Below, piece by piece: positions 6,704 to 11,966 of a DNA stretch of 11,966 nt (the stretch's first letter is position 1; each line of letters begins with the position of its first letter). The notes under the pieces are model-generated. The model worked only from the letters and a program-made list of their open reading frames with translations. It was not told where the DNA came from and did no database searches. Origin of the DNA: Acidobacteriota bacterium (GTDB taxonomy: Bacteria > Acidobacteriota > Vicinamibacteria > Vicinamibacterales > JAFNAJ01); the NCBI GenBank assembly GCA_017860085.1, contig JAFNAJ010000130.1, positions 1 to 11,966 on the forward strand. Reading direction: 5' to 3'. Position numbers and translations under genes: made by a program.

Positions 6704-9129
6704 GAAGCTTCTCTCCACTGGGTGCCGCCAGTCGCGGCGGTCACGGAGGAGGCGAGTGGGGAGCGCCTCGACGTTGGAGGGGCCGACGCGTTGGTGTTCG
6801 CGCGGGCGCGGGCTGCGGCCATGACGGCATCAATGTCGGGCCCGTCGGTGGGCGACGTGCCGATGCCCGTCACGACCTGCACACCCGAGGTCTTGTCGGT
6901 GTCGAGCGTGTAGAGGGCGGCCAATAGGCTGTCGCGCGCGCGGTCGGCGATGGTTGCGGCGGCGCGCGTGTCGGCGTGCGGGAGCAGGGCCAGCAGACCG
7001 TCGACGCCGTCGCGATACAGGATGTCGGCGACGCGAAGATCGCGGTGCAACACCGCCGCCGCTCGAGCGAGCAAGCGTTCGGAAACCGAATCAGGTTCGT
7101 CGCCATCGGCCGGAAGACCCACGACCCTGAGCGAGACGGCGGCCACCGGGAACAACGTGCCCGAAGCCATCGCGTCGCCGGCCTCGCGAATGGGCGGCAA
7201 CGCCGCCAGCGCGACCGCGCCCGTGGCATCCTGGACCTTCTCGAGCTCGATGGCCCCACGGACGAGGTGGGCGAGCGGACGGGCCAACTGCTCGATGAGT
7301 CGGCGATGCTGCTCGCTGAAGGCCTGGAGGTCGGTCGCGTAGAGCGAGAGCACGCCGACGAGCCCGTCGCCAGCGACGAGCGGTGTGCTCAGGCAACTCT
7401 GAAGGCGTTCGCGAGGAGGATCGGGCAACTCGGCGAGGTCCAGGGCGGCGTCCGAGTTGCAGATCGTCCGGCGGTTGGCGGCCACCCATCCACTCAGGCG
7501 TTCGCCAAGCGGGATCCTGGCGCCCCGGAGATGGTTGGCGCTCGCCCCGGATGCGTGCACGAGCGCCAGTTCCCCCGACTGCTGGTCGTAGACGAAGAGC
7601 GCGCAGAGCGTGGACGGCGTCAGCGTGTTGAGCTTGCGTGCCAGTTCCTCGGCGGCGTCGCTGAGCACGGCCTGGCCAGAGAAAGCATGGAGCGACTCGT
7701 AAATCGGCGTCAGGTGGGGATCGACGTCTCCAGGCCCTGACGGTTCGGTCGGCGCCGCATGGTCCACCTTCGTCACCGACGCGATCTCCTCGATGGCCCG
7801 GCGATGGGGCCCGAAATCGATCTCTCGCGGCGCGATGTCGCGGTAAACCTGGGCGAAGGTGTCAACGACCAGGGGGTCGTACGCGCGACCGCGGTCCTCG
7901 ATGAGCATGCCGAGCGCCTGCTCCTCACTGAGTGCCCGGCGATACGGACGATCGGAGGTGAGCGCGTCGAAGACGTCCACCACCGACAGGATGCGTGCGC
8001 CGATCGGGATGTCCGCGCCGGCAATCCCGTCGGGGTAGCCGCGGCCGTCCCACCGCTCGTGGTGATGACGCACGATCGGCACGACCGGGTACGGGAAGTC
8101 AATCGCCGACAGGATGTCGGCCCCGATCGTGGCGTGCTTCTTCATCTTGTCGAACTCGGCGGGCGAGAGCTTGCCCGGCTTGTTCAGGATGTGCTCGGGG
8201 ATGGCCAGCTTGCCCATGTCGTGCAGCAGGGCCGCGGCCTCGATGGCTTTCAGCTGGCGCTCGTCCTTGACGCCGATCGCCCTGGCAAGGCCGACGCACA
8301 TGGCCTGCACACGGCGGATGTGCCCGTGGGTGATCTGGTCCTTGGCGTCCACGGCCATCGCCAGCGTCTCGATCGTCGACAGGTACAGGCGATTGAGCTC
8401 CTGGAGGTGCCGGTTGGCGTCCTCGACGCGCGCGAGCGACGTCTTGAACGTGAGGTACGAGATCATCATCAGCGGCACGACCGCGCCCAGCGCGACGAAG
8501 TTGAAATCGCGCGAGTTGTGGACGAGGAGAGCCGCGACCGAGGCCGCCCCGAAGTAGTTGAGCAGCACCCAGCCGAAGTGCTGGCGCCAGATGCTCCACA
8601 GGGGAGCCGCCTGGTGGATCGAGACGACAATCGAGGTGAGCCCGCTGTTGATGACGAAGTACGTCGAGACGAAGAGCACCAGGGGCACGAGGTTGCTTCC
8701 CACGTCGAGCGGTGCCCGGTCGGACACGCTGATGCCGCTCACCGTGAAGAACAGGCTCGAGGCGACGAACAGGGAGAGGGCAGGCTCGGTCAGGTTGAAG
8801 AGCACCTGGTGCACCGGGCGGTGCCGGCGCCAGCACGAGATGACCAGGCCATCGACGGCGATGACCAGCGTGGCGGGGGCCGGCCCGTAGAGCAGCGCGC
8901 ACACGAACACGAAGGTCTCCGAGACCGAGATGGAGGCCGAGACGTTGGGGATCCGGATCGCGAACATGCTGCTGAGCGTGGTGAGGGCCAGCAGAAGGAA
9001 CCACATCGGGTCGGGCGGCGCCTGAATCACCCGCTGTGCGGCGTAGGCCACGACGGTGCCGCCGGTCGCGATGACCGCGCCGACGTAGGCACGACCGAGA
9101 GGAGACAGCGGTTTCGACGACGTGGCCAT
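6700..9129 (-). CDS. Membrane HD-GYP phosphodiesterase with GAF and degenerate GGDEF domains
   Basis: This 809-residue inner-membrane c-di-GMP phosphodiesterase is predicted to sense through an N-terminal membrane domain. About seven hydrophobic segments lie at 14-35, 42-60, 71-99, 113-132, 147-170, 184-203 and 211-226. A helical linker (230-262) leads to an intact HD-GYP domain: H268/H270, H303-D304 in HDMGK, H332, HHHERWDGRGYP at 355-366, and ARILSVVDVFDALTSDRPYR. A GAF domain spans about 480-625. The C-terminal domain (650-780) follows the GGDEF layout, but the signature reads DGVDG in YRDGVDGLLALLP (705-717), and the metal and substrate motifs are gone, so cyclase activity is not expected. 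I chose ATG at 9129 (MATSSKPLSPLG). Upstream codons in the open frame are Arg/Pro-rich and overlap the divergent small gene. The Shine-Dalgarno match is poor, so the start is the least certain part. The gene is first in the operon with the soluble paralogue and may be driven by the sigma-28-like site at 9220-9246. Confidence 0.9.
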   Translation of the reverse strand: MATSSKPLSPLGRAYVGAVIATGGTVVAYAAQRVIQAPPDPMWFLLLALTTLSSMFAIRIPNVSASISVSETFVFVCALLYGPAPATLVIAVDGLVISCWRRHRPVHQVLFNLTEPALSLFVASSLFFTVSGISVSDRAPLDVGSNLVPLVLFVSTYFVINSGLTSIVVSIHQAAPLWSIWRQHFGWVLLNYFGAASVAALLVHNSRDFNFVALGAVVPLMMISYLTFKTSLARVEDANRHLQELNRLYLSTIETLAMAVDAKDQITHGHIRRVQAMCVGLARAIGVKDERQLKAIEAAALLHDMGKLAIPEHILNKPGKLSPAEFDKMKKHATIGADILSAIDFPYPVVPIVRHHHERWDGRGYPDGIAGADIPIGARILSVVDVFDALTSDRPYRRALSEEQALGMLIEDRGRAYDPLVVDTFAQVYRDIAPREIDFGPHRRAIEEIASVTKVDHAAPTEPSGPGDVDPHLTPIYESLHAFSGQAVLSDAAEELARKLNTLTPSTLCALFVYDQQSGELALVHASGASANHLRGARIPLGERLSGWVAANRRTICNSDAALDLAELPDPPRERLQSCLSTPLVAGDGLVGVLSLYATDLQAFSEQHRRLIEQLARPLAHLVRGAIELEKVQDATGAVALAALPPIREAGDAMASGTLFPVAAVSLRVVGLPADGDEPDSVSERLLARAAAVLHRDLRVADILYRDGVDGLLALLPHADTRAAATIADRARDSLLAALYTLDTDKTSGVQVVTGIGTSPTDGPDIDAVMAAARARANTNASAPPTSRRSPLASSVTAATGGTQWREAS

Positions 9130-9219
9130 CGCAGTCGGCGACGCCGCCAGCCCGGGCGGCGTCAGGCTCGAGGGGACGTCACCGCGCCGTGGCGGCCGGC
9201 GACACTCCCGACGCAGCGG

Positions 9220-9246
9220 AAATCGGCCAAATCCGGGCCGTCTTGA
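9220..9246 (-). promoter_or_regulatory. Candidate sigma-28 (FliA-type) promoter for the c-di-GMP operon
   Basis: On the minus strand, TCAAGACG (9246-9239), exactly 11 nt, then GCCGATTT (9227-9220) resemble the enterobacterial sigma-28 consensus TAAAGTTT-N11-GCCGATAA. Ten of 16 positions match, including the CGAT core and AAG. Transcription would start near 9212, giving a leader of about 80 nt before the ATG at 9129. The match is visual and could be chance. The same AT-rich patch carries a direct repeat AAATC-GGCC-AAATC on the plus strand. Confidence 0.3.
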
Positions 9247-9257
9247 GCCGCGACGCG

Positions 9258-9287
9258 TTGACGGGTAGTGGGCAGACGGGTTAGGCT
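9258..9287 (+). promoter_or_regulatory. Candidate sigma-70 promoter for the small Cys/His gene
   Basis: TTGACG at 9258-9263 matches the -35 consensus at five of six positions. TAGGCT at 9282-9287, 18 bp on, keeps the T1, A2 and T6 bases of a -10 box. Transcription would start only a few nt before the ATG at 9299, giving a near-leaderless mRNA. That fits the absence of a Shine-Dalgarno sequence there. Confidence 0.3.
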
Positions 9288-9298
9288 CGAAATTCTCC

Positions 9299-9658
9299 AT
9301 GAGGTGGCTGGCGCGCGTTCGTCGGACTGCGTGGGCTGCGGCCGCGCTGGCGGTGCTTGGCGGCACGCTGGGTCCCGTCGCCGTCACCCACGAGGGGGGC
9401 GACGACCCGGCCTGCGAAACGGCGGCCGCCGTCCCAAGGCACGGTTCCCGGGTCGACGCCGCCGAGTCCGCATCCAGGCCCGAACATTGCGCGGTCTGCC
9501 ACTGGCTGCACCTGTTGCGCTGGGTAGCCCCCGCCAGCGGTGTCCGGGCCCAGGCGCCGGTTGGTACACGCGACCTCGTGGAGCCCCAGGACGTCGACCC
9601 CGTCCTCGCCTCGTCATTTCCCTCCTCCGGACGTTCGCCCCCATCGTCTGCCGGGTGA
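9299..9658 (+). CDS. Small exported Cys/His protein, DUF2946-like
   Basis: This 119-residue protein has a clear signal peptide: MRWLARVRRT followed by a hydrophobic stretch to about residue 29. The mature part is short, with C39, a cluster H63-C64-x-x-C67-H68 in EHCAVCHWLHLLRW, and a Pro/Ser-rich tail containing GRSPP. Small secreted proteins of this plan (Cys/His pair, tail ending near RxPP) are often called DUF2946 and are found beside metal-related outer-membrane receptors. I infer, but cannot show, periplasmic metal binding or handling. It lies 155 nt upstream of the ZnuD-like receptor on the same strand, so the two probably form a unit. There is no Shine-Dalgarno match before the ATG. 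A hairpin starts 7 nt after the stop. The CxxCH matches a haem c motif, but the protein lacks the rest of a cytochrome c. Confidence 0.65.
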   Translation: MRWLARVRRTAWAAAALAVLGGTLGPVAVTHEGGDDPACETAAAVPRHGSRVDAAESASRPEHCAVCHWLHLLRWVAPASGVRAQAPVGTRDLVEPQDVDPVLASSFPSSGRSPPSSAG

Positions 9659-9665
9659 TGTGCCT

Positions 9666-9683
9666 GCTGGTCGAGTGACCAGC
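9666..9683 (+). terminator. Hairpin after the small gene: weak terminator or attenuator
   Basis: GCTGGTC, loop GAGT, GACCAGC form a perfect 7-bp stem with a tetraloop (extended by a T-G pair), starting 7 nt after the stop at 9658. GTGTTGTTG follows, five Ts in nine bases, so it is only partly like an intrinsic terminator. Its place between the small gene and the receptor suggests partial termination or mRNA processing. Confidence 0.4.
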
Positions 9684-9746
9684 GTGTTGTTGCCGCGCAG
9701 CCACCCGGCGTCAGGCGGTTGGCGCGGAGGGCTCCTCAGACCGTCG

Positions 9747-9779
9747 CGTGCCGCTGGCACGGCGCTCGGCGAGGGCGCC
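9747..9779 (+). repeat. Pair of mutually exclusive inverted repeats upstream of the receptor
   Basis: CGTGCC-GCT-GGCACG (9747-9761) is a 6-bp stem with a 3-nt loop. GGCGC (9761-9765) pairs with GCGCC (9775-9779) over a 9-nt loop. The two stems share base 9761, so they compete at the edge. They lie 35-65 nt before the receptor start. Short GC stems are common by chance at this base composition. Confidence 0.25.
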
Positions 9780-9803
9780 TGTTGGCGGTGTTCGACGGAT
9801 GTC

Positions 9804-9807
9804 GGAG
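9804..9807 (+). promoter_or_regulatory. Shine-Dalgarno site fixing the receptor start at 9814
   Basis: GGAG ends 6 nt before the ATG at 9814. It favours this start over the in-frame ATGs at 9799 and 9835 and gives a typical signal peptide beginning MVRFTARM. Confidence 0.6.
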
Positions 9808-9813
9808 TGGCGA

Positions 9814-11966
9814 ATGGTCCGATTCACTGCACGGATGCTCGGAGTCGCAGTCCTGTTCACCACGGCGGGCCTGACCGCCTCAGCGGGCGCTCAGCCGAAT
9901 GATGCCCGTGTAACTGGGCGCGTCACGATGTCGGTGACGCCCGACCCCGTTGCGGGTGCAACGGTCGTGTTGCGCTGGGGAGAGCGTCCTGTGCTTCAGC
10001 AGGCCGCCGGCGCCGATGCCAGCGACCTGACGACCCAGACGGCGCAGGATGGCACCTTCGCGTTCAGAGGGCTCAAGCCCGGACACTATCACGTGCTGGT
10101 GGAGGCCCAGGGCTTCCTGAGCCGGCGCCTCGATGTCCGGGCCGCCGCCGACACCACCCCGATTGCGGTGACGCTCGACCTGGAGATCCACTTCACCGAG
10201 GTGCTGTCGGTCAGCGCCACGCCGAAGAACCAGTTCGACACCTACCAAGCCACGTCGGTGCTGGCGGGGCAGGAGCTCGCGATCAACGTGGGCACGACCC
10301 TCGGGGCCTCGCTGAATCGTCAGCCCGGCGTGGCCGAGCGCGCCTTCGGCCCTGGGCCGGCGCGGCCGGTCATTCGAGGCTTTGACGGAGACCGCGTCCT
10401 GATCCTCGAGGATGGCCAGCGGACCGGTGACCTGTCGAGCCAGTCGGGCGACCACGGCGTCAACGTGAACCCGGCGAGCGCGAGCCGGATCGAGGTCGTC
10501 CGCGGTCCGGCGGCCTTGCTCTACGGCTCGAGCGCCATCGGCGGGCTCGTCAACGTCATTACCGATACCGTGCCAGCAAAGCCGCTCGATGGAGTGTCTG
10601 GGTCTCTCCAGGGCGATGCCGCTTCAGGAAACCGCGGGGGCGGCGGCGCGGCCGACTTCGACTGGGGCAACGGCGCGGTCGCCATCCACGCCGGCGGCGG
10701 CGGCGCGAAGACGGGCAACATGCACACGCCGGAGGGCGAGGTCGACAACACCCAGTCGCGCAACGCGTTCGGGGCCGCGGGGGTCTCGTGGACGTCCGCG
10801 AACGGGTATGTCGGCGGCAGCTACGGCTATGACGACATGCGCTACGGCATCCCGATTGTCGAGGGAGGGGAGGTCGAGCTGACCCCCCGTCGTCACGCGT
10901 TCAACGTGCGGGGCGAGCGACGGGACCTCGGTGGGTTCTTCGAATCAGTTCGCGGCCTCTACGGGTATCGGCGCTACCGGCACGACGAGATCGTGAGCGG
11001 CGAGATCGGCACGCGGTTCAAGAACGACACGAACGAGATCGACCTGCGCGCGACGCATCGAGCCGTGGGGCGACTGAGTGGCACCGTCGGCGGGTGGGGA
11101 CTGTGGCGGGCGTTCGAGTCGGTGGGCGAGGAAGCCCTGTCGCCACCGGTTGACCAGCAGGGGTATGCGCTCTTCGCGTACGAGGAGGTCAGCTGGCCGC
11201 ACGTGACGCTCCAGTTCGGCGGCCGGTACGACCGCGCGTCGTTCCAGCCCGCCGAGCAGTACCCAAACCGCGACTTCAACGAGTTCTCCGGATCAGTTGG
11301 AGCGCTGTTTCGCCCGACCGGGGACACCACGGTGGCCGTCAACATCGCCCGGGCCGCGCGCCACCCCGCCCTCGAGGAGCTGTACTTCTTCGGGCCCCAC
11401 CTCGGGAACTTCGCGTTCGAGATCGGCAACCCTGACTTGTCGTCCGAGATTGGCCTGGGCTTCGATGTGTCGTTCCGCTGGCGAGTGCCCCGCGTTTCGG
11501 GGGAGGTGACCTACTTCCGGAACGACATCGACGACTTCATCTACCGGAACCCGATCACCCCGGAGGAGTTCGATGCGCGTTACGGACACGATGCGCACGG
11601 GGACGGGGGCGAGGGCGGGCACGAAGAAGAAGACCTGCCAATCGTTGAGTTCGTCGGGGCCGACAGTGTCCTCCAGGGGTTCGAGGCACACGCGGACATT
11701 CAGGTTGTGAGCGGGTTCGCCGTCGATGTCAGTCTCGACTACGTGCGGGGTGAGCTCAAGGCGGACGGAACACCGCTCCCCAGAATCCCGCCGTTCAGGT
11801 TCCTGGTGGGGCCTCGCTATCAGCACGGCGGGCTGCAGGTGGGGGCCGACGTGTCGGTCGTGGCCGACCAGGATCGCGTCGGCACCAACGAGACACCGAC
11901 TGACGGCTACGGGTTGCTCAAGCTCTTCGGCGCCTACTCGTTTGCAGCGGGCGGGATGACGCACAC
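9814..11966 (+). CDS. TonB-dependent outer-membrane receptor, ZnuD-like (3' end outside window)
   Basis: This is an outer-membrane active transporter energised by TonB, most like the ZnuD zinc receptors. The frame is open from ATG 9814 to the edge (717 codons). The order is: signal peptide MVRFTARMLGVAVLF to ASAGAQ (cleavage near 27); a carboxypeptidase-regulatory-like beta domain, about 30-122 (GTFAFRGLKPGHYHVLVEA); a TonB-box-like EVLSVSA from 129; a plug with LNRQPGV, PVIRGFDGDRVLILEDGQR and the block RGPAALLYGSSAIGGLVNVI at 230-249; then the barrel. The barrel segment EELYFFGPHLGNFAFEIGNP (about 521-540) matches the ZnuD-type signature. A loop at 591-607 is rich in metal ligands (H592, D593, H595, D597, E600, H603, E604-606, D607). 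Zinc or another divalent metal is the likely cargo. It lies downstream of the small Cys/His gene. The final barrel strands are missing. I saw no Zur box. Confidence 0.9.
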   Translation, partial: MVRFTARMLGVAVLFTTAGLTASAGAQPNDARVTGRVTMSVTPDPVAGATVVLRWGERPVLQQAAGADASDLTTQTAQDGTFAFRGLKPGHYHVLVEAQGFLSRRLDVRAAADTTPIAVTLDLEIHFTEVLSVSATPKNQFDTYQATSVLAGQELAINVGTTLGASLNRQPGVAERAFGPGPARPVIRGFDGDRVLILEDGQRTGDLSSQSGDHGVNVNPASASRIEVVRGPAALLYGSSAIGGLVNVITDTVPAKPLDGVSGSLQGDAASGNRGGGGAADFDWGNGAVAIHAGGGGAKTGNMHTPEGEVDNTQSRNAFGAAGVSWTSANGYVGGSYGYDDMRYGIPIVEGGEVELTPRRHAFNVRGERRDLGGFFESVRGLYGYRRYRHDEIVSGEIGTRFKNDTNEIDLRATHRAVGRLSGTVGGWGLWRAFESVGEEALSPPVDQQGYALFAYEEVSWPHVTLQFGGRYDRASFQPAEQYPNRDFNEFSGSVGALFRPTGDTTVAVNIARAARHPALEELYFFGPHLGNFAFEIGNPDLSSEIGLGFDVSFRWRVPRVSGEVTYFRNDIDDFIYRNPITPEEFDARYGHDAHGDGGEGGHEEEDLPIVEFVGADSVLQGFEAHADIQVVSGFAVDVSLDYVRGELKADGTPLPRIPPFRFLVGPRYQHGGLQVGADVSVVADQDRVGTNETPTDGYGLLKLFGAYSFAAGGMTH

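Noticed and set aside
4961..6913. 650-codon open frame on the plus strand, antisense to the soluble HD-GYP/GGDEF gene
   Set aside because: It has no recognisable domain and an Arg/Gln/His/Val-rich composition typical of the reverse of a GC-rich gene, and the opposite strand has full domain matches.
7759..9246. 495-codon open frame on the plus strand, antisense to the membrane HD-GYP gene
   Set aside because: The translation is an Arg/Asp/His-rich shadow with no hydrophobic core or motif; the minus strand encodes clear HD-GYP and membrane segments.
9130..9387. N-terminal extension of the membrane HD-GYP protein, from 9387 or from ATG 9300
   Set aside because: The added residues are Arg/Pro-rich and unlike a protein N-terminus, and they overlap the divergent signal-peptide gene at 9299.
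9488..9502. CxxCH in the small protein as a cytochrome c haem site
   Set aside because: The protein is short, has no distal Met ligand region or cytochrome fold, and the cluster is better read as a Cys/His metal-handling motif.
9659..9813. Cobalamin riboswitch upstream of the TonB receptor
   Set aside because: The spacer is too short and lacks the conserved B12-box and core sequences; the receptor resembles ZnuD rather than BtuB.

Overview
The window is about 12 kb of GC-rich bacterial DNA, roughly two-thirds G+C by eye. It is densely coded, with strong codon-position bias that leaves long open shadow frames on the opposite strands. The gene families point to a Gram-negative soil-type bacterium: a TonB receptor with an N-terminal carboxypeptidase-regulatory-like domain, a very long secreted M14 peptidase, and HD-GYP proteins fused to GAF and GGDEF modules. 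I favour Acidobacteriota (Vicinamibacteria-like). That assignment is inferred from family content; no rRNA or other marker is present.

Region 1 (1-2095, minus strand) is a NatA/NatB-type ABC exporter. The ATPase and the permease overlap by an ATGA. The permease runs off the left edge and may continue into a CPBP protease domain.

Region 2 (2201-4831, plus) is a secreted M14 zinc carboxypeptidase-like enzyme of about 876 residues with a C-terminal amidotransferase-like fold. It is divergent from the ABC operon. The 105-bp gap between them holds a symmetric AGTATACT that could act as a -10 box for both directions.

Region 3 (4898-9129, minus) is a two-gene cyclic-di-GMP operon. The upstream gene encodes a polytopic membrane protein with an intact HD-GYP phosphodiesterase, a GAF domain and a GGDEF domain whose active site has decayed. 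The downstream gene starts by a GTGA overlap and encodes a soluble HD-GYP-GAF-GGDEF paralogue. That paralogue keeps both an intact HD-GYP site and an AGDEF cyclase site with an RxxD inhibitory site. A sigma-28-like promoter match lies upstream of the operon.

Region 4 (9299 to the right edge, plus) starts with a small exported Cys/His protein (DUF2946-like). It is followed, after a 155-nt spacer rich in inverted repeats, by a TonB-dependent receptor of the ZnuD (zinc uptake) type that runs off the right edge. The two look like a metal-acquisition unit. The divergent gap 9130-9298 separates regions 3 and 4.

No tRNA, rRNA, CRISPR array, insertion sequence or phage gene is visible, and no stretch over 300 bases lacks a gene. 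I see no wholly new system. The most unusual elements are the duplicated HD-GYP/GGDEF pair with one decayed cyclase, its uncharacterised membrane sensor domain, and the small Cys/His protein with a hairpin-rich spacer ahead of the zinc-type receptor.
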